Assembly (NCBI GenBank): GCA_032158125.1
Contig: JASKOT010000002.1
Span: forward strand, 930,001 to 994,000
Direction: 5' to 3'
Source: Papiliotrema nemorosa
Lineage: Eukaryota; Basidiomycota; Tremellomycetes; Tremellales; Rhynchogastremaceae
Length of the DNA stretch: 64,000 nucleotides
The notes below the pieces were generated by a model. It was not told where the DNA came from, made no database searches, and saw only the letters and a program-made list of their open reading frames with translations. Numbering within the stretch: position 1 is the first letter of the stretch; the number at the start of each line of letters is the position of its first letter. Of the stretch, positions 42,092-54,325 are shown piece after piece. The translations under genes were made by a program, and so were the position numbers.

Positions 42092-45000
42092 TGCCATTGC
42101 TGGGGAAGAATGAGGATGTAGAGGCGAAATACGATGTGACGCTTACTTGTGAGTGACCCCCACACACTCTCAGGGAAGACATCCTCGTCGATCAGAGGAA
42201 CATGGTCTCGTGTAGATCACTCGGCCTCGAGGCAGACTCCACCATATTCGCCTTCATGGCCTTGTCAATCTATGTCTTGGTCTGAGCTGACCATGCTTGT
42301 TCTTATTGCCCAACCACCACATCTACGCTATCCACCCATGTCACCTCCACGTTCATTCTACCCACCTAAATCCCCTCGACGCCCGAACGATCTCCTACAA
42401 CGGCTTTGGTCTGCTCCGCCAACTTACTATGACCTTCACGTCTGGCCACGCTGTCCACCGCCAGACCCCAACCTCGAGCTGCACAGCGCTGCGGCAAGTG
42501 GGAACGTCGGCTTGGTACATTACGCTCTCACCCATGGACAACCAGTAAACTCGGTTCTGCATGGTGTCCTCCCCCTTCATGCGGCATGCTCGGGCGGCAG
42601 CGTGAGCGTGGTCAAGATGTTGATCGAACGAGGCGCAGATGTCAATGCCCCTCGGCTACCTAGGCGGTACAGTGATGGGAAGAAGAGCACGGCGCCAAGC
42701 ATAGGTGCTGCCGGTGAGTCTGGGCTCACCGCAAACTATGAGGTAGAGACTGATGAGAAAGGATCGACACCTCTACACTTTGCAGCGGCAAATGGACATG
42801 CTGCTATTGCTCAGATACTCCTTACTTGCGGGGCCATACCCAACAAGGAGGACAAGAATGGCATGACCCCAGAAGCCTTGGCAGAGATCAATGGACATAC
42901 AGACGTCATTCGCGTGCTGAGGGTATGGGAGCATCTAGCAGCCAATGATCCAGAGTATCAAGCTAGTATCGCCCCTTCCTATGCCGCATCTATCTCGGGA
43001 GAACCGGCTTCACCGGCAGACTCGTATGTTGTCGACGATTTCGAGTCACGTTTCTCCTCGTTTGGATCAAGGAAGGGTAAAGAACGAGGTGCGAGCTTTG
43101 CCAGTAATGTCTCTGGAACGACATCTGGATCTGCGGTCAAGCTCAAGAACTCGCTCGAAGGGCTGTTCAAAGGTCGCGCCAGTCGTTCCGGGTCGATGAT
43201 TTCCAATCGTCCCAATATGCTGAGACCGAACACTATCATCACCGACCAATCCGCTCTCGACGACTCCAACTCGATCGCTGAATCCTCGCCGGCTTCACCG
43301 AATCACCCCGTTGATAGTCCAACCACTTCCACGCATAACCTGGACAGGACAGCGAGTGCCGTCTCTGTAGGATCTGCGGGAACACCTCCGCTTCTCCGCA
43401 TCACATCTGCCGACGGAGACGAGGAAGAAGCGGAAGAAGATGATAACGTACCGGACGAAGCTTTAGCCATTGCTCCTCCTCCAGACGACTTTGTCGACCT
43501 CGGACCGTCTCCTTCACGTCACAATCCCTCGACTACCGGGTCATCCCGTCGACCGTCTCTCCCTTCGATCTTTGAAAAGGCAGTACATCCCGGTGCGGCT
43601 TTTCGAGCTGCCCTTAGACGAGACCACCATAAACCTCCTCCGATACAAACCCAGCTGGACTCCTCTACAACTAACTCTTCTCCGGCTACAGGATCAAGCC
43701 AGCCATCGAACGAGGCAGAGCAGACCACGTCTAGCCATGGCCATGGCTTCTTCCGAGGACGCACCCGAAGCAACGACTCTCCTCCGCGTGGCAAGGCCAA
43801 AAACGTGCACAGGTACAATGCGAGACATGCCATTACTCATCTCTTCCGTCGAGGTCATTCGCCTCCATCTCGCAGTCCATCACCTCCGCGTCGAGAAGCT
43901 GCCAAACCCATTGAACCAGGTCAGATTGAAGAAGGAATGGAGAAGATGCGCAGGGCTTCGCTCGATCTTGATATGAGGGAGAATGGCGGAACAAACGGAG
44001 ACCAGCCGGATGCGCCAAGGTTGCCGACCTCAGCACCTCCAACTAAAACGACATTCTTCGCGGATTCTATAGCCACACCCATTCCACCTCTCAATCCAGC
44101 CTTTATTTCGCTTCCCCCGGCTCCGCCCATCGCCACTCCGCGCGAAAGATCCGCGACCATCTCTAGCGACCGTCCGAGAAGGGCACGGCAAGCCAGTGAA
44201 GTCATTGCGCCAAGTCCGCTCTCAAATGAATGGGCAGGATCTTCCGATTCTGATTCTCCATCCTCGATCGGTATCCGACGCTCAAAAACAGAAGTCGCTC
44301 GCCCACCCTCTATGTCCCAGCCGTCTTCACCTCGATCAGCCTTGCAGTCGTACAGGTCCATGCCACCAAGTCCCCTCCGGATACCCAGCTCACCCAGACA
44401 CCGGTCTGTGACTTCCCCCTCTACGCCAGTGGGATCCAGCTTGCGGTCAGCCAGCGGCACGAAGCTCCCCGGTTTGGGCTGGAACGAGCCTATTGATCTG
44501 CGCAAAGTCGCTGCTGTGAAGCAAGGAGCCAAGACTGAATTCGAGGAACAGATCAAGCGATCCGCGGACGACCACGAGAGTGACGAGGAAGAGGACAAGG
44601 ACCTGAGGCCCAATCCGACCTCGACTTCAGCATCACACCCTGCGGATGATTTGGTTGCTGAAGTGTCTCAATTGGGATCAACCACGACTAAACTGTCCGA
44701 TGAGACGGAGAAGGGCGGTGCTAGCGACACGGAGGTGGAAGATAACGGGAAAGACCGTTCGACATCTTCCCTCGAGGTGGCAATCACGGAGTCTTCGCCC
44801 GTCGAGCTAGCGAGTCCATCAAGCAGTAGCTACAGGAAAGTCGGCCGTTATCGAGGCGCCTCTATCGGTTCGGTTTCAGCCACGACAGAATCTTCTCGCA
44901 TATCCACTCCGCCGGCATCATCAACGCGTATGAGCTTTGTTCAGAGTGATGATGATCGATCGATCATGTACAATCCTTACACGTACGTCGATTCCAAGAT

Positions 45001-46350
45001 GATGCCGCCTCCTCCTCCTCCACCACCCACATCGACCGATGGCCGGGCTCGAGGGAAGAGTGTATCGTCGACGTCTTCCGTTCCATCCGACATGTCCATG
45101 TCATACTTGCAACCATCAACTCCGGCTACGTCTCTGACACCACAATCGACATTGTCGATACCTCTGGGTCGATTCCCGCCTGTCCCAGAAAACGAAGTCG
45201 CGCATCATCCTGGGTCAAAAAGGACCATCTCGAATCGGGCCGAGGCGAGAGAAGCAAAGAAACAAGCCGAAGAGGACGTTTTACAGCTGGCTCAGTTGCC
45301 GCCTTCGCTTGATTCGTCACGAAGTCTGGCGGCGCAGCTCGCGGCATATGGCGAATCTCATGCCATTGAGGAAGCGTTCGCAGCGAAAGAGAAGGTCAAT
45401 CAAGCGGGATCTGGAGCTGTAAGCGGAGCGGATAGCGAGTCGGAGAGTTGGTTCTCTGCTCTCAGTGATACTGGCTCGAAGAATAGCAGCGGAGAAGGAT
45501 CAGGCGTGTCCAAGGCGCAACCAAAGCGACGAAGTGAGTTGATGTGCGGTGTACCAAGCTATTATACTGACTGTCAGCAATCAAACCAATGTCATCGGTA
45601 CCTGCCGAGCTGTTACCTGCCGGAGCTCACAGGTCTTCCTTGTCCTCCATAAATGCGGTATATGACAAGCGAGCCGCAGCATACCGAGAGCGCATGGCGG
45701 CGTTGACTGCTTTACCACCTTCATTCCCGGCTCCTGCAACAGCCGGCAGCCGAAGCGGGAAATTGAGGACGGTTTCGAATGACTCTTGGTTGACTACTGG
45801 ATCGGGCAGTCGACGTGCCGGATCCATCTTGCAGCCTGAGACCGAGCCACTGCCTGTTGTATCTGGCGCGCAATCAATCAAATCTGTGGATGTATCCCGG
45901 TCCAAACTACGCGCTGGATCCCTCGGATCGTCATTACGTCAAGGCTCCACTCGACCCTCCTCGATATTAGGTGCGACGAGCATAACTCCTGGCGCTTCGT
46001 CGTTGCGCAAGACCAGCGCGCCGAGTCGGACCACATCGAGGAGTACAGCCCCCGCCCCCATTGCCGATGTCATTTCCACTCGGTATGCCGGCATGTCCCC
46101 TCCACCACATGTGCCTCAACCGCCAAGGCTGGATCCTAATTCACCTTATATCTCCATCTTTTCCAACAGGTATGGTGGCGCACCACATGATGGCGATGAA
46201 TCGGACGACGACGAACAGCCTCAGACGAGCTTGACAGTGGTGGAGAATGATTGGACGAGGGCGAGAGTAGGGGCAGGGGACGATGGGTACGAGAGAAAGG
46301 GTAGGTGGGGTCAATTCAAGGGAGCTATGGGAAGACGAGGCAGGAGATGA
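42092..46350 (+). CDS. Ankyrin-repeat protein with long disordered region
   Basis: Predicted exons 42092-42149, 42216-45533 and 45578-46350, about 1382 residues. It starts MPLLGKNEDVEAKYDVTLT. The first intron is ambiguous: GTGAGT to GTGTAG (66 nt, chosen) or a 25-nt alternative to CTCAG. Ankyrin repeats occupy about residues 85-225: NLELHSAAASGNVGLVHYAL, GVLPLHAACSGGSVSVVKML, IERGADVNAP, GSTPLHFAAANGHAAIAQIL, GMTPEALAEINGHTDVIRVL. The remaining ~1100 residues are rich in Ser, Pro, Arg and acidic runs, with short conserved-looking stretches (LPGLGWNEPIDLRKVAAVKQ; AVYDKRAAAYRERMAALTAL; ISIFSNRYGG). No catalytic domain was recognised. The ankyrin block suggests a scaffold role. The second intron (44 nt, GTGAGT..TGTCAG) joins two long open frames. 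Confidence 0.8.
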
Positions 46351-46606
46351 GTGGATGCTGGAGTCTGACTTTGTGAGAACCAATCTATCAATGGGGTAGA
46401 GCTTGGGAATCATGTTTTATCAATCGGAAATATCTTGTAGCGTATCTGTCAAGCAAAAACAATCAGACTCGCAAAGTCTAGTTGTATACCCTCCATAGGA
46501 GATGACTCTATATTATAAATCATACATGAATCGAAAATCAATCTGTGCAGGTACACAGCGTCTATGCTTGCTTCTACGTCGCACAATGTTTGTACAGTAT
46601 GAGTAC

Positions 46607-49336
46607 TTATCGATGGACAAGTTCTCCGCGTAGATACTTGTCTGCTCGTCCCAATGCCCAAATACAGAAGATGAACTTGAAAGCGGGATAATCGATGGCG
46701 CAATTCTTGTTGAATATCCCCTCTGTGTCTTCTTGATCCCACCTCCCATCAGGTTTCTGGCGAGTCATGATCAGATTGACGCCGCGTTTGATAGCGTCGA
46801 CATTGGGGCTTTGGGCGTAGATGAGCGCGAGAAGAGCCCAGGAAGTCATGACAACCTGCGAGGTCTCATGTTGGACATACTCCATCGTCACGCACGACTG
46901 AGAGGTGAGTACAGGCCAGATGGAGCCAGAGAGCCGGAAATGAGGGGTGAACGTAAAGGTGGGAGGTGAAGATCAAAGTAAGAATGAGGGAATGACTGAC
47001 CATATAAGTTTCTCCCCAACCTCCATCGGCCATTTGTTTACTGATCAAAAAATCGCATGCCCTTCTGACACGCTCAGAGTTTTCATGTGTCTCCCCAGCG
47101 ATAGACAAAGACTCAAGGGCGAACATTGTGGCATAGGTAAAACAGACTCCCCTTGGAATCAGCTCACTTGATTCCAACAATCAAGCAGGATGGACTGACC
47201 AAGAGCCGTACCATGATCCGTCGGGCCGCTGGACGCTGTGAATCCATTTTATCGCCGCGTCTATAGTCCTCTCAATGTCTTCTCTTCGGTACGTTGGGTC
47301 CAGCAGAGAAAAGTATTTCAAAGCAGATAATACGGAAGTCGTGCATCTGAAGAGGGCTTAGCGGGGTATGCCACAAACTCAGAAAGCACTCACTCTGGAT
47401 ACAGGTAGTCTACCATGATATTCCCAAAGACTTCTGCGGCGTTGAGCATCTCCATCCGCTCGCTTCCCCTTTGCAGCTCGTAACTTGCAAATCCTCCACT
47501 TGGATTTTGCATCGTCAACAACGTATCGACGCTGTCCCTCATTCGTTCCATCGAGACCAATTTGGGGGTATAGTCGAGCGATTGCATGGCCATGACGGCT
47601 TTCAACCCCTCGGCAGTGCAATCCGAGACCTGATATTAGCCACTATGGAGCTCGAGGACCCACTGTATAGCTCTGCTCTGGTGTCGAGAAACCCCAGGCG
47701 CCCTTGGTCCGATGTCTGTACCCTTTCTCATAATGAATAGGGTTATTCCTCATCTGCGCCTTGTCCAACCATTCAATCATCCCTTTACATACTGCCTTGT
47801 TCTCCTCCAGTTCCGCCAAACCAGTCTCTATAGCCGCTTGAGCCATAAACGCCAGATCCCACAGTTGACTTCCATTAGTCCCCGTCATGAACATTCCATC
47901 TTTCGACAACCACAAGAAATCTTCCACTCGGCTCAGATGCATTTTGAACGCCTCTGAATCTGGACCTTCTTTATGGAACCGACAGACCATATTGAAGGAT
48001 TTCGAAACGGGTCCGAGGGTTTGATACGTCGTATTTTCGTCTTCGTACACTACCATCTTGTACGCTTCACGTATGGCTGAGCGGCGGATCGGAAGACAGG
48101 AAGAGAATCCAGGAATCTGAGGGAGTGATTCGTAGATCCCCAAAATGGAATTTGCCGCATTCAAGACGGGATGATGAGGGCAGTAAATGTCGATAGGATT
48201 GACATTGTTACGCTGAGAAGGCCAATGGATGGATTCGTAGGGTTGAGTGTAGATCTCCTGTCGTAGATTGAACACCAACGGATCGATTGGTCCAACAAAT
48301 CGTACCGCATAGAGGTAGCTCATGGGTGTGTCTGACAATCAGCTCGAATCTTCTACGAAAGCAGCGCACTTACAGACATTTCTTACATGGATCCACTATG
48401 CCTTCAGCTTGCTATGTTGCCAGTTTTGAGAAGGACTCACCCATCTCCAAGGTGCAAATGGTACCCAGTCTGGCAGCAACCTGTACCATCAGCCCTCTAC
48501 TCCTCAGGATCATGTCGTACGCACCAAAGTTCCGGTGGTACAGGGCATACCCCATCCCATTCGTACACGCCAAGTATACTCAGCCACACCTTTCCCCAGC
48601 TCGGTATACATGTAGCGCCACCTTTACATTAGCAACCTATTCTGATGACGGTGGACGATCCCAACTCACCCATCTCGTGTATCAACCCTCTAATCTCGGC
48701 CATTGGTCCCTCGTCCGGTCCCATCCCTAGGATCCTCAGCGTTACATAGTTCATGACCGTCCCGTATACTGTCGGGGGTGCAGCCGTATGCCTGTCATGA
48801 GCTGTATTCCGCGACTTCGAGAGTCGAGCTCACAATCCCCATCCACCCTCAGGTCGGCGTTTGTTCAGTAGGTATCGTATCATCTCGGTCTTCTCTTCAG
48901 GTCTGAACACCCTTCCGCAGACGTGCATCGCAATGACCAGTCCGGGAGTGAGGAATAATGGCCCTGCATGGTTAGTATTTCGTCGACGAGAGCACTAGAG
49001 TGAGCAGCCGACTGACCCCCGTATTCAGCTGCAAAGTGACCATCATCATTCTGCAGCTGTCCAAAGAATTTCATGCCATTTCGAGCAGCTTCAAACGGGG
49101 TTGTCGGCTTGTCCAATACCGGAGCATCCTACCATTAGCATTGACAAAGATCAAAGATTATGCCAACGTGCCAATTCCATACCGGTCCAGTACTTTGTAG
49201 ACATGTCTTGAGGCCAGGCATCTCGAGCTTCACCTTCGGGCAAATACACCCATTTATGTTGACCATGACTTTGAGCTCCGACCTGCAGTCTCCATCCTGC
49301 TGGATCCGTCCTATCTGGTGTATATGGCGCGACCAT
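46607..49336 (-). CDS. ERG7: Lanosterol synthase (oxidosqualene cyclase)
   Basis: Twelve exons: 49336-49172, 49128-49017, 48963-48834, 48791-48670, 48621-48525, 48480-48441, 48395-48374, 48331-47664, 47629-47394, 47346-47200, 47151-47001, 46897-46607; 726 residues, standard for the family. Landmarks: [60 protein letters not shown], the catalytic [21 protein letters not shown], and QW-type repeats ([36 protein letters not shown]). The enzyme cyclises 2,3-oxidosqualene to lanosterol in the ER/lipid-droplet membrane and is a step of ergosterol synthesis. The first intron is best read as GC-AG (TTG|GCACGT..GGTAG): no GT donor there keeps the frame without losing family residues. It is in tandem with GLO2 on the same strand. 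Confidence 0.95.
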
Positions 49337-49603
49337 GTTGCTTGACAAGAAAAGAAGGCAATTAGGCTGAGATACCTCATCTCAACGAATTGGTCTGACG
49401 CGGTTGATTTTGGGAAATCTCGTACGACCGGGGCACCATCCGCTTCGGCCACGGTGCATACTGAATGGCATGGTCATAGTTGAGGACTCGCAGCTGCTCT
49501 TAAGAGACGATGAGCAGAGCAGAGACTATGCATTGGTGGCTCTTGAAGATACTGCTATACTTCACTGTACTCGAAGACCTCTACTGCCATCGGCTTGACC
49601 CTC

Positions 49604-50681
49604 TTAAGCATTGTTCTTCATCTCTCTCAATTTGCCCATGACGCCTACAGCATCGCTCGCACCCGTCGCGTGTCTTGGGATGAGCTACTACCAGAGGTAA
49701 AGTTTGATCGTCAACTCACCTTGCTTCGGGAGTATCAAGACGCATAAACACGTTCCAAGTCTTCTCGTCGCCGATGGTGGATTTACCAGTTGTGCAGGAA
49801 TTCTTCTCCGCCTTTGCGAGAAGCCTGGAAATCAGCTTTGGTCAGAACAGCGAGACAATGAGGACTGACCCTTTGAGCGCTTCATTCTCGGGCTCGATCG
49901 TCAAGCCAAACTTGGCGCTGCCCTTGGTGTACTCGTGCCCGTTGTATACGACCGTGTCATCAGGCAACTTGCCCAGCTTGGTGAGCGCAGCATGCATCTC
50001 TTCCGGTGTTCCTTCAAAGAAGCGCCCACAGCCCGCTAAGAATAGTGTATCACTGGATGCGTCAATTGAGTTCACAGTATTATCTCTGCCGGAAACAGCT
50101 TACCCCGTAAAGACACCTCGTTCGTTGGTCTTCTTGTCCTCGATGAAGAAGCAGATAGAGTCTTGCGTATGACAAGGGGTGTGCAAGCACCTGATCGATC
50201 AGCTCATTCGACAATCCTGATAGCGCGAACTGACTTGACATCGATATCCTGGCCAATCTTAAAGGTTGAGCCTTCTTTCACAATGGTGTTGGTTCCTTTG
50301 GCTTGGTGCGAGCCTCCATACGCTTTCAAGCCAGAATGCAAGGACATCTCTTTGTAAGCTTATCGGTCTACTGAGAAGGGTAGCTCACAAATTTCTCATT
50401 TCCCCCCGAGTGGTCATCATGGTGATGGGTGGTGATGAGCGTGGTGACCTGCCATTAGCCTGGAGTAGCGCTACAATCCGACACGCACCTTGACATTCTT
50501 CTCCTTTGCAGCATCAGAGATCTTCTTTGCATCGTATGGATCGACGACAGCGGCCTCTTGGGACGTTTCGTCGATGACGAGGTACATCCAATTATCTGAA
50601 CGTGCTTGATAGGGGAGTACCTAGAGGTATGAGCTCAGCGGGCAAACGGCAGTCGCCATGTTACGAGGGATGCACCTTCAT
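49604..50681 (-). CDS. GLO2: Glyoxalase II (hydroxyacylglutathione hydrolase)
   Basis: Eight exons: 50681-50676 (6 nt, ATGAAG), 50620-50489, 50448-50389, 50347-50235, 50190-50104, 50052-49870, 49824-49720, 49673-49604; 251 residues. The start reads [20 protein letters not shown]. The metallo-beta-lactamase zinc motif is [11 protein letters not shown]; further landmarks are [58 protein letters not shown] (third metal His and substrate-binding region) and [12 protein letters not shown]. It hydrolyses S-lactoylglutathione to lactate and glutathione, the second step of methylglyoxal detoxification. No mitochondrial presequence is visible, so it is probably cytosolic. The tiny first exon was deduced from the conserved MKVLP start. 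Confidence 0.94.
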
Positions 50682-51147
50682 GTTGTTCCTTCAAGCGTCA
50701 GCAATTTCGGCCATCGTAGGGCAGTCCTACCTGTATGATGTCGCGAATGATCTCCTACCTACGATCCTGCTGAGCATGTACGCGTTACGAGTACCAGGTC
50801 GAGCGATCACCCACAGAGCGTCATGACAGAATACCCCAGATGACCTCCACTCTTCAAGACCGAGGGGGTGGGAGGGCGGAGATCACCGAGCCAATTTGCC
50901 ACCCAGCCCCCCCCTTTTCTCCTCGTTGAGTGTGGCGTCGAACAGAACATGGGAAACGCCTCGTCTTTGATGATCCCCCCCCCCCCTTCCCCTTCCTCGT
51001 CCCTCCCCTTTGTACTTCGGTTCACCACCACTTCTCCACATCGACGTGTTTGGCTTTACACAAACGCGGTGCAGGTCATCGCCATCTGATTCTATTTCCA
51101 TCGTGGATCGACTCTTCTCTCCACGTTTCAGGTAGATCTCGAAAATC
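50682..51147. promoter_or_regulatory. Divergent promoter GLO2 / adaptor-like gene, with C12 tract
   Basis: About 465 bp, pyrimidine-rich toward 51147, including twelve consecutive C at 50975-50986. No gene supported. Confidence 0.5.
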
Positions 51148-51919
51148 ATGTTTAATATCAAGAAGAAATTGAATGCGCTCATACCTGGCGAAGTGAGTCC
51201 CTTGAAGTGGGGAGGCGACCTTGTGCTGATATGTCAGTCGGCTAGGGGAGCTTTGCAGAATGTTTTGACGGTGGAATGGTCAGGACATAAGACTGTGCTA
51301 GTGGAAGTTCCAACTTCCGGGCCCAGTCGGTCAAACGAGATGGAGATGTCTGGAATGGGCGATGGCGGAGATTATGGCCGACTGATCGATGATGATCAGG
51401 TACGCGTTACCGTATCACTTCATTATAGGCATTTCTGACTTCAAGGAGGAAAGAGACTACTTTAACCAGACGAGGGGGCGATTCGACCAATCACGTTCCA
51501 TCAGTAGAGGATACGACGACCTCGACACTCCTCCCCCACTCCCTCCCAAATCCCACTCGAGCTCTTCTTCCACTCTTCCCCTTTCGAAAGGGCCAGCGGC
51601 AAAGAGATTGAATTCGAACAACCCTTTCGCTTCCGCGTACGATACGTCCGACTTTGAGCCCCAGCCGTTGACCGATACACGGTCTCATACCTACGGTGCC
51701 AAGACCAAGACGTCTTCGCTTGACGACGACCTACTGTCCTTTGACGAGCCGCAGCGAGGATGGAAAACATTCTCGGGTGGACCCAATCAGGCACCGATTG
51801 ATCCTTGGGCTGGCAGGAACTGGGGGACGGGTAATGGACAAGGGCAGACTTCGCCCACTAGTTCGACCGGAACTCGATTCTCCGGAACGCAATCGATCGA
51901 GGACCCGTTCCGCAACTAG
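51148..51919 (+). CDS. Small endocytic-adaptor-like protein (NPF, clathrin box, DPW/DPF)
   Basis: Three exons: 51148-51192, 51238-51399 and 51446-51919, 226 residues. The N-terminus MFNIKKKLNALIPGE is followed by a short possibly folded region (GALQNVLTVEWSGHKTVLVE). The C-terminal two thirds are disordered but carry short linear motifs: a proline-rich SH3 ligand (DTPPPLPPK, about residue 97), NPF (about 128), the clathrin-box-like DDDLLSFDE (about 162-170), DPW (about 188) and a final EDPFRN. This combination is characteristic of accessory proteins of clathrin-mediated endocytosis that recruit EH-domain proteins, clathrin and AP-2. No named family was recognised, so the role is inference from motifs. 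The first intron (45 nt) is stop-free and in frame, so both forms could be made. Confidence 0.7.
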
Positions 51920-52180
51920 GCGAGGGATCTACGTTACCTGATTACCAGATCTAAACGTTCGAAACTCTTTTTGTTGTTTTCTCCCTTCAATGTCCCATTC
52001 TCCTCTTCAATATGAGCGAGCCCATCACGCGACAAAGGACAATGTGATGTAATGCCGGGACGCTGGACGTCCGCCACAAGGGTATTGTACACGCGTTGTA
52101 TCATTATGTAGACTGTCCTGCTATGTAGATGTCTAGCTTCGTCCATCAATCGTGTCTAGTCGTCATCCTTACTCCACCCA

Positions 52181-53872
52181 TCACACATCGGCAGACCATG
52201 ATCCCGTCCACATGTTGAAATTGTACGTTTCGATATCGTCGCTGATCTCCCTCCCTTGGCCGGCGAGTACGACCTTGCCCGAGTCTGCGACTTCGAAAGA
52301 CACTGGACCGGGTACGAAAGGTACAGTCAAAACATTCGCTCGACCTGGGTTGAGTCGTTGGCGATATTCGCGATCTCCGACATGTACGAGAACCTCCCCA
52401 CCTGCCATCTTCTCTGGAACGAGAAGCATGACGTTTAAGAGGTCTCTCGCCTTTCATCAGTCAAACTTCCCCCTACTCTGTGCCTCCGCTCACCCAATCA
52501 GAGTGTCCCGGACGTCCCACTTCATCTGCTTTCGCGATTGTCCCAGCCGTATGTAGTCTGTACCAACTCCACATCTTGACTGTACCCTCGTCGACTTCTT
52601 GCCCGCCATATCGCCATAAATTGGCGAAATACTTGACCATCTCCCGAAACGCTTCGTGGTTCATTCCTCTTGTCCAAGCTTCTGAGCCTGGCTCTGCGCC
52701 CAGAACAGGAGCGATCGCATGAGATTCACCGTGATCGTTCCATGAGACTATCTGGATGATCTGTGGGGATTGATGCGCTGGCAGATCGATCAGTTGAGAG
52801 AATCTCGTAGGTAGTAAAAGGTCGTCGGACCGGTCTGACAAGTCAGTCTGGTCTAGCCCCATAGCGCCGAACCCACAAATCCAGTTTCTGGGCGAGATCA
52901 GTGTCTGCCTCAGTGTTCATGTGTGAGGCTTACTTGTTGAAAGCCCATTGTCCGGATGAACCGTAATGCGTCGAGAATAACGGAGAGACAGAAGCCATAT
53001 ACAGCTTGTCACTCCTCAAAAACGGTGCGTCCTCGCTCAAATTTGTCGTTCTGTTGTCCAAAGGCCTAGGATTAGCATGGACGTGTTCGCGGCGTACCAA
53101 GCATTGTTCCAGGCGTAACATCCATCCACGTAGGGTAGGCCGATAAAGTCATCTGGAGGCATGAAGAACGCCGGTAAGAAGAGCACCTATAAATCAGCAT
53201 GTCTAATGTGGGTGTCGGTCCACTCGCTCACCTTCTCGCCGATGTCCTTGTTCAGCCTGTCGAGGAAACCATCCCAGCCCCATCCGCCGAGCGGTTTGTC
53301 GTGCCCTCCAAATGTACTCAAGACGGGTCTACCTAGATACCTCAAGTACCCTTCCTTCTTGATGAGCTCAACGACCTTATCCAGCAAGGTCTGAGTGTCG
53401 GCCTCGGTCGTAGAAGGTAGGACATTCATATCCATCGATAGAAACATTCCGAAGGGATTTCCATCTTTTCGCCTGGAAGTGAGAACGGAGAATGCAGAAT
53501 GCGCTTGAGAAAGCTGCCAATCTTCCGGACCGAGATTCAGAGCGAATCCATCGCTGCAAATCAGCGGACCGCATTTGACTGTAGCACACTGACAGAGCAG
53601 TATCCTCAGCGAGCTCAAATGTCTCCCTCCAGTCATTTTCAGTGAACGGATAAGTGTTTCCAAGCTGTCTTCAGCGTCTGGCTACATGTCTTGGTTTGTA
53701 AAGAGATCACCATAAAATGAGCGACGACCAGTCTTCCCTGCCGCTCGGGAAGGTGCGCTGGGAGTTGAGGCTGACTCTTACGACCCCACGAGCTCTTGAG
53801 TGCCTGCATGGCGACAAGGAAGGCAAGGATCGCCAGCAGAGGTCGGAAGAGCGGATGAGAAACTACAGACAT
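52181..53872 (-). CDS. GH71 family alpha-1,3-glucanase
   Basis: Seven exons: 53872-53711, 53664-53594, 53553-53232, 53186-53098, 53065-52934, 52887-52494, 52450-52181; 479 residues. Residues about 8-26 (LFRPLLAILAFLVAMQALKS) form a signal peptide or signal anchor. The GH71 core follows: RLVVAHFMLGNTYPFTENDW, DGFALNLGPEDW, NPFGMFLSMDMNVLPS, VLSTFGGHDKPLGGWGWDGF, VLFLPAFFMPPDDF, VDGCYAWNNAW, and IQIVSWNDHGESHAI (catalytic-region SWNDxGES). The C-terminal ~90 residues look like a beta-sandwich. GH71 enzymes cut alpha-1,3-glucan, a major wall polymer of Tremellomycetes and the anchor of the Cryptococcus capsule, so a role in wall remodelling is likely. Confidence 0.92.
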
Positions 53873-54325
53873 TGGCGAGTGAATTTCAAGCCTCGACTCT
53901 CAGTCTGTCAATTCGAGACCGGCCTGCTTTCGGGCTTCGCGGCCTGGTCTACGGAGCCGTGTGCACAGACATGGACTCTCAGCAATGACGCCTTCTTCGC
54001 GCTCCCGCCAATGCTGGGGTCTATATACGTCTCGCTCATCCACATCCATCCACACTTCATCCAACTCTCGCACAAATGTGGAGGGCAATCACAGCCCAGA
54101 AAGCCGTCGCGTCGAAGAGGGGGGGATAGATGGCGGTGATGTCCGCCGGTTATTAGGTGATGACGCACCGTCCCCTTTGACGTCACCGTGGTCCCCATTG
54201 ACAGCAGCATCCCCTCTCACTACCGAGGCTCATCCCAAGAAGGGTGTAGAAAAACGGACCACTCTTCTTCTATACTCTCTTTCCATTTTCCTCTCTACAG
54301 CCACTACAGACCCAACTCAGACACC
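53873..54325. promoter_or_regulatory. Divergent promoter, GH71 / mitochondrial protein gene
   Basis: About 450 bp; two overlapping TGACG-type elements around 54160-54185 (GGTGATGACGCACC, TTGACGTCACCG) could be CRE/ATF-like sites. No gene seen. Confidence 0.4.
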
